A stretch of DNA of 8,621 nucleotides from an uncultured Chthoniobacterales bacterium (GTDB lineage Bacteria; Verrucomicrobiota; Verrucomicrobiia; Chthoniobacterales; UBA10450): positions 1-8,621 of the forward strand of contig CATPAT010000228.1 of assembly GCA_955652155.1 (NCBI GenBank). The letters run 5' to 3'. The translations under genes were made by a program, and so were the position numbers. The notes under the pieces are model-generated. The model saw nothing but the letters and a program-made list of their open reading frames with translations. It was not told the DNA's origin and searched no databases. Shown here piece by piece: positions 1-6,290 of the stretch. Positions within the stretch are counted from its first letter, which is position 1; the number at the start of each line of letters is the position of its first letter.

Positions 1-968
1 CCGCTCCGGATCTTGTCGCGAATGTAGTCCTTCACTTCACTTCCATTCCCGTCCTGCGCCATGATGTCTTTGTAAGTGTTGCTGATGCGAAGATGCGGGA
101 TCTGTTCGCCATTTAAGACAACCTGGTAAGTGCCGTTAATTTTTTCGACAGTCACATCCGGCAGGACATAATTTTGCGGCGCCTCGGCGAAGATGGCGCC
201 CGGTCGCGGGTCGAGCTGGGCGATGTTATTGGCGCACTTTTGCACTTGCTCGACGCTGATCCCGATCCGGCGCGCAATTTCCGGAAAACGTCGCTTGCCT
301 AAATCCTGCATGTGATCGGCCACAATTTTGTATTCGAGACTGCTCTGTTTCCCTTCGCGCTTGAGCTGAATGAGTAAACATTCGCGGAGATCTCGCGCGC
401 CCACTCCGGGCGGATGGAAACTCTGGATGAGCGTTAGCATGTGCTCGAAATCTTCCTGCGGTATTCCGGTGTTCAGCGCCATCTCTTCCGGCGTGGTCTG
501 CAAAAATCCGTTGTCGTCGATGTTGCCAATGATCAACTCCGCCGTCTTGCGATCGTCCGCGTCGAGCGCGTTCTGATTGAGCTGTCCCATCAAGTGCTGT
601 TGCAGCGTCTCTTGCGTCGGGATGGAGTCGAAAAAGAACTGGCGTTTTTCTTCCGCTTCCTGCGAGCGGCCGCTGTAGCTGCTCGATTGCGCCATGTAAT
701 CGCGCCATTCTTCATCGAGCTTCGCCAGCTTATCGAATTCCTCCTTGAAATTGTCGTCGACGGGCGGCGTCTCCGATTCGGCTGGCCCGTCCGGATTCGG
801 CGGATCCGCCAATTCTTCCAACACCGGATTCGTTTCCATTTCCTGTTGAACGAGATTGCGGAGTTCCAACAATGGCGCCTGAAGAATAAGCAGACTTTGT
901 TGGAGTTGCGGGGCAAGGACCTGCTGCAGAGAGAGATTCTGCGTTTGATGCATTCCAGGGCCGGCCAT
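1..968 (-). CDS. rpoN: RNA polymerase sigma-54 factor RpoN (3' end beyond window)
   Basis: Sigma-54 directs core RNA polymerase to -24/-12 promoters and needs an AAA+ activator to open DNA. Reading leftward from ATG at 968 gives 322 residues and then leaves the window. Region I is clear at about 11-51 (NLSLQQVLAPQLQQSL, then LELRNLVQQEMETNPVLEE). An acidic, low-complexity region II follows at about 52-110. Core-binding region III shows GVGARDLRECL (188-198), LDPRPG (252-257) and YVLPDV (267-272). The DNA-binding C terminus with the HTH and RpoN box, roughly the last 150 residues of the family, lies outside the window. An in-frame TAG lies 9 bases before ATG 968, so the start is 968 or the second ATG at 953; neither has a good Shine-Dalgarno. 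The gene is divergent from the small secreted pair and shares its intergenic dyad. Family assignment is firm; the exact start is less so. Confidence 0.95.
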   Translation of the reverse strand, partial: MAGPGMHQTQNLSLQQVLAPQLQQSLLILQAPLLELRNLVQQEMETNPVLEELADPPNPDGPAESETPPVDDNFKEEFDKLAKLDEEWRDYMAQSSSYSGRSQEAEEKRQFFFDSIPTQETLQQHLMGQLNQNALDADDRKTAELIIGNIDDNGFLQTTPEEMALNTGIPQEDFEHMLTLIQSFHPPGVGARDLRECLLIQLKREGKQSSLEYKIVADHMQDLGKRRFPEIARRIGISVEQVQKCANNIAQLDPRPGAIFAEAPQNYVLPDVTVEKINGTYQVVLNGEQIPHLRISNTYKDIMAQDGNGSEVKDYIRDKIRS

Positions 969-980
969 ACGTGGAGTCTA

Positions 981-998
981 CTGTCGGGCGAGCGACAG
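981..998. promoter_or_regulatory. Perfect 6-N6-6 dyad, possible activator (UAS) or operator site
   Basis: CTGTCG and CGACAG form a perfect inverted repeat around a 6-base spacer. The same bases read TGT-N10-ACA (982-997), the pattern known for NifA-type enhancer sites. It lies about 97 bases upstream of the transcription start predicted from the -24/-12 element at 1062-1075, within the usual distance for an activator site. It is also 13 bases upstream of the rpoN start on the other strand, so it could instead be an operator or leader hairpin of rpoN. It is not followed by a T-run on either strand, so it is not an intrinsic terminator. The dyad is seen; its role is inferred. Confidence 0.4.
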
Positions 999-1059
999 GC
1001 AAGCAGGTTACGGGCCCCCTCCCTCGCGTGGCCGGTAATTTAACGCTGAAGAGCAATCC

Positions 1060-1077
1060 CGGGAACACGACTTGCTA
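1060..1077 (+). promoter_or_regulatory. Candidate sigma-54 (-24/-12) promoter of the small secreted pair
   Basis: GG at 1062-1063 is separated by exactly 10 bases from GC at 1074-1075, and the -12 block reads TTGCT, matching TTGCW. The A and C two and three bases after GG also match the family consensus TGGCACG-N4-TTGCW. Mismatches are the T before GG, the C after it and the G of CACG. The predicted start is near 1087, giving a leader of about 18 bases before ATG 1105. The location between rpoN and a sigma-54 activator gene makes it more credible, but such matches also arise by chance about once per several kilobases. Confidence 0.42.
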
Positions 1078-1104
1078 CCTACTTGAATAGTCGATCACTT
1101 CCGA

Positions 1105-1335
1105 ATGAAACGCATTCTCCTCGCGCTTTTACTGCCCGCTACGCTGATGGTCATGTCATTTAGCGGCGCGCAAACGCCGGACGCGAACCAGGAACAAAGA
1201 CTTCTGGCGCTGATCAGAGAAGTCCAGACACAGCAAGCGCAGCTCACCGAAAATCAGGCGAAGATTGAAGAGAAACTCGCTGCAGTCACCGAAACCGTTC
1301 GCAGCGCCCGGATTTATTCGAAACGGGAAAAATAA
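1105..1335 (+). CDS. Small exported coiled-coil protein A (unknown function)
   Basis: This encodes 76 residues that I do not recognise as a named family. Residues 1-22 form a Sec signal peptide: MKR, then a hydrophobic core LLALLLPATLMVM, with a probable cut after SGA. The mature part, about 54 residues, is one charged, glutamine-rich amphipathic helix (about 28-65) likely to form a coiled coil. It ends in RIYSKREK. It has no cysteine and no lipobox, so it is probably a soluble periplasmic or envelope protein. The stop TAA shares its last A with the ATG of the next gene, implying translational coupling. The neighbour has the same layout and a matching C-terminal motif, so the two look like tandem paralogues. 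No clear Shine-Dalgarno precedes ATG 1105; a candidate sigma-54 promoter lies 30 bases upstream. Confidence 0.72.
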   Translation: MKRILLALLLPATLMVMSFSGAQTPDANQEQRLLALIREVQTQQAQLTENQAKIEEKLAAVTETVRSARIYSKREK

Positions 1336-1622
1336 TGCGCGCCAGAGTTCTTTTCTTTCTTCCAGTGTTGTTCGCTCTGGTCGCCGCCAGCGCCCAATCG
1401 CCTGCTCCCGTTGTCGTCCAGGCCGCTTCAGCTCCGACTGCGACATCGGCAACCGCCGTCCCTATTGCAGGGGTGAGTTCGATTCCAGACGCGATCAAAT
1501 TGCTGGAGAGAATCAAAGCCGGGAACGACGAGGTTCTAGCAAAACAAAAGGCCGCTTTAGAGCGGCTCGATGAATTGCAGGACGCTGCGGACCAGCTCCG
1601 AATCTTCGCCAAGCGCGGCTAA
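1335..1622 (+). CDS. Small exported coiled-coil protein B, paralogue of A (unknown function)
   Basis: This encodes 95 residues of unknown family. Residues 1-20 form a signal peptide (MRAR, core VLFFLPVLFALVA, probable cut after ASA). A low-complexity Ala/Pro/Thr/Ser linker spans about 21-48 and would suit a flexible tether. A charged amphipathic helix follows at about 50-90, ending in LRIFAKRG. Aligned without gaps from the C terminus, the helix keeps register with protein A: the shared RI-[YF]-[SA]-KR end, plus a common Gln, Leu and Glu and several conservative positions upstream. ATG 1335 overlaps the stop of protein A by one base, so translation is probably coupled and the two products may pair. 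A hairpin spanning the stop codon probably ends the transcript. The gene converges on the sigma-54 activator gene with an 11-base gap. Confidence 0.72.
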   Translation: MRARVLFFLPVLFALVAASAQSPAPVVVQAASAPTATSATAVPIAGVSSIPDAIKLLERIKAGNDEVLAKQKAALERLDELQDAADQLRIFAKRG

Positions 1623-1642
1623 ATCCGCGCCGTTTACTTTTT
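1613..1642 (+). terminator. Probable intrinsic terminator of the small secreted pair
   Basis: GCGCGG (1613-1618) and CCGCGC (1625-1630) form a perfect all-GC 6-bp stem around a 6-base loop that contains the stop codon of protein B. A T-rich tail (CGTTTACTTTTTCTT) follows on the plus strand. The tail is interrupted and starts two bases after the stem, so the terminator may be leaky. On the minus strand no T-run follows, so it should act only on the rightward transcript. The T-rich part doubles as the lysine codons ending the activator gene. Confidence 0.55.
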
Positions 1643-3001
1643 CTTCGGCTCGATCTTGCGATAGAGCGTCGCCATGCTGATCCCGAGCATATTGGCCGCT
1701 TTCTCACGCGAGCCGTCACAGTGTTGCAGAGTCGCTTCGATGTAATTGCGCTCCTGCTGCTGGACAAAGTCGTCGAGTGATTCCCCGACCGGCATGCTCG
1801 CCAGCACCTGGTCCTGTTTGTCGCCCTTGGCGTGACTAACGATGTGGGGCGGCAAATCGCTCGACAAAATCAAGTCGTTCTCACACAAGGCGCAGGCGCG
1901 CTCGATTGCGTTCTCCAGCTCGCGCACGTTCCCGGGATAATTGTAGTGACACAAAATATCGACCGCCTCGGCATCGATCTTCTTCGGCTCGCCCCCCGTC
2001 GCGCTCGCTTGTTTTTGCAGAAAATGATTCACCAGCAGCGGCACGTCTTCTAACCGCTCGCGCAATGCCGGCAGCTCAATTGGAATCACCGCGAGGCGAT
2101 AATACAAATCTTCTCGAAATGTGCCGTCTTTGAGCTTGGGCTGCAGCGGCTCGTTGGTCGCGCCGACCACCCGTACGTTCACCGGTGAACTTTTGTTGTC
2201 GCCAACACGCCGGACTTCCCGTTCCTGCAGAACGCGCAGAAGCTTCGTTTGCAATGCTGGCGCCATGGAATTCACTTCGTCCAAAAAAATCGTGCCGAGG
2301 TTCGCTTCTTCGAAGAGACCGCGCTTGTCCACAACCGCTCCCGTGAAAGAACCTTTCTTGTGACCGAATAATTCCGACTCGAGCAAATTTTCCGGGAGCG
2401 CGCTGCAATTGATCGCCACAAACGGGTGATGCTGCCGGTTGCTGTTGAAATGGAGGCCGCGCGCGACCAGCTCCTTGCCAGTGCCGCTTTCGCCCATGAT
2501 CAAGACAGTGCTGTCCGTGTCCGCGACTTTGCTGATCAAGTTGTAAACGCTCTGCATCTTCCCGCTCGTGCCGATGATGTTTTCAAAGCGGTAGCGGTTC
2601 TTGAGTTCTTTGCGGAGATAAACGTTCTCCCGCAACGCCGCCTGATAATCGAGAGCCCGCTGCACCGTTAGCTGCAGCTCGTCGATCTTGAACGGTTTGG
2701 TCACGTAATCGTACGCGCCCATCTTCATCGCTTCGACCGCGGTCTCGACCGTTCCGTAAGCGGTAATCAAAATCACCGCCGTCTGCCGGTGATGCTCGCG
2801 CACGTGCCGCAGCACGTCGAACCCGGTCATCGTTTCCATCTTGATGTCGGCGATCACGACCTGCGGCGCAATGCTATCGAGCTGCTCGACCGCCTTCGAC
2901 GCAGAATTGAATGGGAAAACCTGATGTCCTTTTTCGCGACAGAGAGTCACGATGACTTCCACCATTGCCGGCTCGTCGTCGATTACTACAATCTTGGCCA
3001 T
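1634..3001 (-). CDS. NtrC-family sigma-54-dependent response regulator
   Basis: This is a complete 455-residue two-component activator that uses ATP hydrolysis to open sigma-54 promoters. The N-terminal receiver (about 1-120) has the acidic pair D8-D9, phospho-acceptor D52, T80 and K102 (TKPF). The AAA+ domain (about 140-370) has Walker A GESGTGKE at 170-177, the sigma-54 contact loop as GSFTGA at 217-222 in place of the common GAFTGA, Walker B GTIFLDE at 236-242, and the sensor II segment YPGNVREL at 355-362. A Fis-type HTH closes the protein (about 428-450, SREKAANMLGISMATLYRKI). ATG 3001 is preceded by a weak GAG. No histidine kinase lies beside it, so its signal input is unknown. Closeness to rpoN and to a candidate sigma-54 promoter suggests local targets. 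The family call is firm; a specific name (ntrC, atoC, zraR) is not justified. Confidence 0.95.
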   Translation of the reverse strand: MAKIVVIDDEPAMVEVIVTLCREKGHQVFPFNSASKAVEQLDSIAPQVVIADIKMETMTGFDVLRHVREHHRQTAVILITAYGTVETAVEAMKMGAYDYVTKPFKIDELQLTVQRALDYQAALRENVYLRKELKNRYRFENIIGTSGKMQSVYNLISKVADTDSTVLIMGESGTGKELVARGLHFNSNRQHHPFVAINCSALPENLLESELFGHKKGSFTGAVVDKRGLFEEANLGTIFLDEVNSMAPALQTKLLRVLQEREVRRVGDNKSSPVNVRVVGATNEPLQPKLKDGTFREDLYYRLAVIPIELPALRERLEDVPLLVNHFLQKQASATGGEPKKIDAEAVDILCHYNYPGNVRELENAIERACALCENDLILSSDLPPHIVSHAKGDKQDQVLASMPVGESLDDFVQQQERNYIEATLQHCDGSREKAANMLGISMATLYRKIEPKKK

Positions 3002-3027
3002 AAAATCTCAGCGCGGAGAATATTTCA

Positions 3028-3057
3028 GTTTTGAGAAAAAGAAAGCGGTTTTGAGAA
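3028..3057. repeat. Two direct copies of GTTTTGAGAA, 20 bases apart
   Basis: The 10-mer occurs at 3028-3037 and at 3048-3057, in the 65-base gap upstream of the activator gene. Repeat starts are 20 bases apart, about two helical turns, so both copies would face the same side of the DNA. This is suited to a regulator binding in tandem, such as autoregulation of the activator. The A/T-rich setting makes a chance match possible. No -24/-12 element is visible in the gap. Confidence 0.35.
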
Positions 3058-3066
3058 TTTGCTTGG

Positions 3067-4275
3067 TTAGGCCGGATTCAGGACTTGACCACCAATCATC
3101 AACCAACTCACCACCCGATCGAACGCGACGATCTCCTCGAACGCCGATGTTGATCCTGTGATCGGAACCGCGATCAAATCAGCCCAACAATTTTTGCCGA
3201 TGCGGCCGAGGACATGTGGCTTTCCAAGCGCGAGAGCCGGATTCGATGTGACCATTCGGAAAATCTCATCCGGCGGAATTTTCGGAAATTCCTTTTGAAA
3301 CGCGCGCATCTCCGCGAACAAACTTAAATCGTCATTGCTCGCCAAACTGTCGGTTCCGAGGCAAACGTTGAATCCATGCTCGCACAATTTGTCAAACTGA
3401 AATGGCGAATGGCCGAAATATTCGTGACTTCGCGGGCAGTAGATGATGTGAAAGTTTGGCTTTGATCGTCGAATTAAATCAAAGTCGCTTTTTACCAGCT
3501 CGTTCAAATGGGTGATGAGCCACGGGTCTTCGAAATCGATGTGCCGCATAAAATGCGCGAGCGGCGTCTCTTGACCGCAATCGGACATATCGCGCCCGAT
3601 CTCTTTCAAGAACTCGTACAATGGTCCCGAGGCGTCGCGAAACATCGACATTTCCTCGCGCGATTCCGCCAGATGCGTCGTCAACGGAACATCTTCACTT
3701 CGCGCGATTTCTTCACAGCGCCGATACAACTTTCCTGACGCAGTAAACGGCGCGTGCGGTGCCAGTCCCCAATGCTCTGTCGATTTCAACTTGTCGAGCG
3801 CAGCATCGACAATCTCATTGGCACGACTCGGTTCGCGGATGTCGATCAATTCGGCGAACCACCACGTTCGGGCTAGAGATTCGATTCGCGGAATCAATTC
3901 TGGAAACGCGGTCAGATTTGCGATCGTCGTTGTTCCGAAGCGCTTGGCTTCAGCAAGACCATCATTGATCGAGCGGACATAATCTTCCGGCGAAAGGTTC
4001 GCTTTCTCCGCGTTGATCGCCCGGATCCATTCGGTGAACGATTTTGGCGGCGGGATTTTGCCGCGCAAACAGGTGTAATCGAGATGACAGTGCGCGTTGA
4101 TCAGTCCTGGCAGCAGCGCTTGCTCTCCAAGATCGACAATCTGTTCTCCCGAATTTGTCGCTGAGATTTCAGAGAATTTGCCAACATTCGTAATCCGACT
4201 TCCCGAAACTGCGACCCCGCCGTTCTCGATCGGCGGTCCATCCATTGTCACGACCGTGCCTGCGCGAATGATCAT
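3067..4275 (-). CDS. Metal-dependent amidohydrolase / aminohydrolase (TrzA-SsnA-type deaminase family)
   Basis: This is a 402-residue protein of the amidohydrolase superfamily, in the branch of cytosolic deaminases acting on purine-like or related amino-heterocycles. After a short beta-sandwich N terminus (MIIRAGTVVTMDG) come the metal ligands HCH (H62, H64), HAPFTASG with H174, THLAES with H201 and E204, and GTDSLASND with D309. CPRSHEYFGH (about 280-289) is typical of this subgroup. Relatives include S-adenosylhomocysteine/methylthioadenosine deaminases and aminodeoxyfutalosine deaminase; the sequence alone does not choose among them. I start at ATG 4275, which overlaps the upstream stop as ATGA and fits the family N terminus. 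An upstream GTG at 4308 would add 11 residues inside the neighbouring gene. It is the last gene of the cluster with the Fe-S, GAF and CbiX-like genes. Confidence 0.88.
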   Translation of the reverse strand: MIIRAGTVVTMDGPPIENGGVAVSGSRITNVGKFSEISATNSGEQIVDLGEQALLPGLINAHCHLDYTCLRGKIPPPKSFTEWIRAINAEKANLSPEDYVRSINDGLAEAKRFGTTTIANLTAFPELIPRIESLARTWWFAELIDIREPSRANEIVDAALDKLKSTEHWGLAPHAPFTASGKLYRRCEEIARSEDVPLTTHLAESREEMSMFRDASGPLYEFLKEIGRDMSDCGQETPLAHFMRHIDFEDPWLITHLNELVKSDFDLIRRSKPNFHIIYCPRSHEYFGHSPFQFDKLCEHGFNVCLGTDSLASNDDLSLFAEMRAFQKEFPKIPPDEIFRMVTSNPALALGKPHVLGRIGKNCWADLIAVPITGSTSAFEEIVAFDRVVSWLMIGGQVLNPA

Positions 4276-4916
4276 TCGTCGATTTCGCCTTTGACCACTT
4301 TGCGGCACTCAACCACAAGCAGGTTGCACGGTTCCTGGCAGAGCAGCGGAATCGCATTCTGGCCGCGGCCGGTTTGATCATGCCCCGGATCAAATTTCTT
4401 TGGTGGTAAGCTTGTCGATGGAATTGCGCCGTGCGTATCGCGCTTCCACAGAATGGTCCGCAGACAGCCGCCACCGGATTTACAGAAATTTCCAACGACA
4501 TCGTCGATTTGTTGATCCGATATTTTCGCGGCGATCCGATACATACCCGATTGGCGATCCAATGTTTCGCGCAGCGGCGTCGTGCTCAGCCGATTGTCCG
4601 TCCAGGCTGCGAGCATCGCCAGTCTTCCCGGATAAAAGCAATCCAATGCGCGTCGCAGTTCGCCAAGATCGACAACCTCCAGCCGCCAACCGCGCCGCAA
4701 ATTCGGCGCGGTTTTCAGTGGCCGATACTTTCCGGCATCATCGGATCGCGCGATCCGGAGTGCGTCTTCCGGTTTCTTAAAAATCTCTAAACCGCGGCTG
4801 TTTGCGTCGTCGTGGTGACAGAGAACAAAGCCGCCCGAGCCTGTTCGTTGGATGAAAATTTGACCGAACCGGCTCTTGTCGCTCAGAACCGCGGCGAGCG
4901 TTTTTTCAAGGGGCAT
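4272..4916 (-). CDS. DR2241-like Fe-S cluster protein
   Basis: This encodes 214 residues resembling the non-chelatase part of Deinococcus DR2241: a small N-terminal stabilising domain (about 1-75) followed by a cysteine-bearing domain. Recognisable segments are the FYPGRLAMLAAW region (about 94-105), TTPLRETLDRQSGMYRI (about 112-128) and CKSGGGCLRTILW (from 145). Cysteines C145, C151, C193, C197 and C204 (C-x5-C, then C-x3-C-x6-C) offer enough ligands for one 4Fe-4S cluster. ATG 4916 is chosen because GAAGG lies four bases upstream; a TTG at 4943 would add nine residues and overlap the GAF gene. The start is 7 bases after the GAF stop, and its own stop overlaps the amidohydrolase ATG, so translation is probably coupled. 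The role is unknown; an accessory subunit for the CbiX-like protein is the best inference. Confidence 0.72.
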   Translation of the reverse strand: MPLEKTLAAVLSDKSRFGQIFIQRTGSGGFVLCHHDDANSRGLEIFKKPEDALRIARSDDAGKYRPLKTAPNLRRGWRLEVVDLGELRRALDCFYPGRLAMLAAWTDNRLSTTPLRETLDRQSGMYRIAAKISDQQIDDVVGNFCKSGGGCLRTILWKRDTHGAIPSTSLPPKKFDPGHDQTGRGQNAIPLLCQEPCNLLVVECRKVVKGEIDE

Positions 4917-4923
4917 TGCGCCT

Positions 4924-5382
4924 TCAGGCCAGACAATGCGCAATCAAGCCGGCCGCACGTTCGAAAAATTGTTTATCTTCGTCTCCGAATGCGTTCGCTT
5001 TATCGCTCTCGGCGTCAAGCATGCCGACGATGTGCCGGTGCTCATTCCTCATCGGAACAATGATCTCAGAACGCGTGGTGTGAAATGTCGGGAGATAGCG
5101 CTTATCCTTGTGAACGTCGCCGACCACAATTGGTTTTCCTGATTCCAGCGCCGCGCCGCATAATCCCTGGGTTATTGGGAAACGCGGATACGCCGGCGGT
5201 TCTTTGCCGGTGCCGGCCAGGATCACAAATTCATTGTTCACGATCTTGTAAACGGCGATGAACCGATAATCGCGCGCCGCCCGAATCATTTCGGCGACCT
5301 GTTTCAGGCTCTTCTTTGTGCAGCCGCTCGCGAGAACAAAACCCCCGATGTCCTGGAGTTTTTTCAGCGTCTCAGCGTGCAT
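4924..5382 (-). CDS. GAF-domain protein
   Basis: This encodes 152 residues that are almost entirely one GAF domain. GAF folds bind small ligands or act as free methionine-R-sulfoxide reductases. It resembles the latter group in its GLCGAALESGKPIVVGDV (73-90) and SEIIVPM (105-111) stretches. It keeps C75 in GLCG, but the position expected for the partner cysteine before SEIIVPM is not Cys (PTFHTTRSE, 98-106), so reductase activity of the known type is doubtful. A redox or ligand sensor is the alternative. There is no DNA-binding or output domain. ATG 5382 has no clear Shine-Dalgarno. The gene lies 70 bases after the CbiX-like gene and 7 bases before the Fe-S gene, between two parts that are fused in DR2241. 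Confidence 0.82.
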   Translation of the reverse strand: MHAETLKKLQDIGGFVLASGCTKKSLKQVAEMIRAARDYRFIAVYKIVNNEFVILAGTGKEPPAYPRFPITQGLCGAALESGKPIVVGDVHKDKRYLPTFHTTRSEIIVPMRNEHRHIVGMLDAESDKANAFGDEDKQFFERAAGLIAHCLA

Positions 5383-5452
5383 AGAGGGATAAGGTCACGT
5401 TACTAGGTCAGGAAAGATTGCGAGGCCGGACGCGCGTGCAACTTTTCTTAAG

Positions 5453-6283
5453 TCAATTCCGGGACCCGTTCGTCTCACCCGCCGCCGCTTGTTCGACGAT
5501 GATATCCGCCACCCGCGCATCCGTGCCGATCGAGCTCGCATAAAAGAGCGACCGATCGTCGATCTTGTACGGCCCGCGCCGAAAGACTTCCTCGCATTTG
5601 GCTTCCGCGGACGATGTCGATCCACCATCAATGATTCCAAGCATAACTGGAATGTCCTCGTAGCTGTGCAGACCGTCCGAGATAAAAAATGGAACAACCA
5701 CGACGTTTGGCGTGTTCGTTAACACTCGCCAATCGGAAACGAGGGGGAACTCCTCCATGTAAACATTGAGAACGTTTGCATAACGACCGAGACGGCGAAT
5801 TCTTTGCGCCTCGCGTTTTGCGGCTACCGCGCTGTTCTCGTTCAGGTCGGTGCCGTGCGCGACGATTAACAAGCTCGTTTGGTTTTCCGGGACATCTGGC
5901 GCAATCTCTCTCGCGCGCTGCACCAGCAACTCTGTCATAAGCGGATGGTTCCCGACCGGCTCGCCGTAGTTCCAGGTTTGTCCATTCGCGCGTTTGGTAA
6001 TTCGTCCGTTCAACTCCAGCTCGCGCGGAATGACCGTCTGCGTAAAATAACCCTCACTGATGAAATTCGGGACAACGTAAACGTTTTTGATTGTGCCCGG
6101 ATCGAACAAAAAGATCGCGTCGCGAAGGCTCGGCTCTTCTTTCCAAAACGCACATTGCACATCGGCAAAAATATTTCGACGCCGAATCTCGGTCGCGTGC
6201 GACAGAGTCGGCGCGCTCGAGCCCGGATTCACCGTCGAGCCATGACCGACGATGAGCAATGCGGACTCTTGCCTGCCGTTCAC
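5453..6283 (-). CDS. CbiX-like chelatase (sirohydrochlorin cobalto-/ferrochelatase family, two-domain)
   Basis: This is a 276-residue protein with two tandem CbiX-type halves, the fold that inserts Co or Fe into sirohydrochlorin. The first half opens with ALLIVGHGS (H14); the second has LLIVAHGTD (H143) and PFFISDGLHSYEDIP with H206, the usual second metal ligand. The matching place in the first half reads NFISEGYFTQTVIP, with Tyr instead of His, so only the second half keeps the standard His pair. This asymmetry recalls DR2241-type chelatases rather than classic CbiX. Translation starts at GTG 6283; the ATGs just upstream are out of frame or run straight into a stop. The start lies beside the inverted repeat at 6291-6369. 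It is first in the leftward cluster. True substrate and metal are unknown; no other cobalamin or siroheme genes are visible. Confidence 0.83.
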   Translation of the reverse strand: MNGRQESALLIVGHGSTVNPGSSAPTLSHATEIRRRNIFADVQCAFWKEEPSLRDAIFLFDPGTIKNVYVVPNFISEGYFTQTVIPRELELNGRITKRANGQTWNYGEPVGNHPLMTELLVQRAREIAPDVPENQTSLLIVAHGTDLNENSAVAAKREAQRIRRLGRYANVLNVYMEEFPLVSDWRVLTNTPNVVVVPFFISDGLHSYEDIPVMLGIIDGGSTSSAEAKCEEVFRRGPYKIDDRSLFYASSIGTDARVADIIVEQAAAGETNGSRN

Positions 6284-6290
6284 ATCATGA

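Noticed and set aside
981..998. Dyad as intrinsic terminator for an rpoN or upstream transcript
   Set aside because: No T-run follows the stem on either strand, and it lies in a divergent promoter gap.
441..1043. 200-residue plus-strand ORF opposite rpoN
   Set aside because: It lies antisense to well-conserved rpoN codons, has an arginine/leucine-rich composition and shows no recognisable motif; it is a shadow of the real gene.
3822..3840. TGGCACG match to the -24 element
   Set aside because: It lies within the amidohydrolase coding region and no TTGCW follows at the right spacing.
4276..4308. Upstream GTG start for the amidohydrolase
   Set aside because: It would add a basic 11-residue leader inside the Fe-S gene; the ATG at 4275 with ATGA overlap fits the family N terminus better.
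4917..4943. TTG start for the Fe-S protein
   Set aside because: ATG 4916 has GAAGG four bases upstream and avoids overlapping the GAF gene.
5383..5452. Separate small gene or RNA in the gap between the chelatase and GAF genes
   Set aside because: The 70 bases hold no supported ORF, strong hairpin or T-run; two AGGTCA copies are present but too short to support a site.
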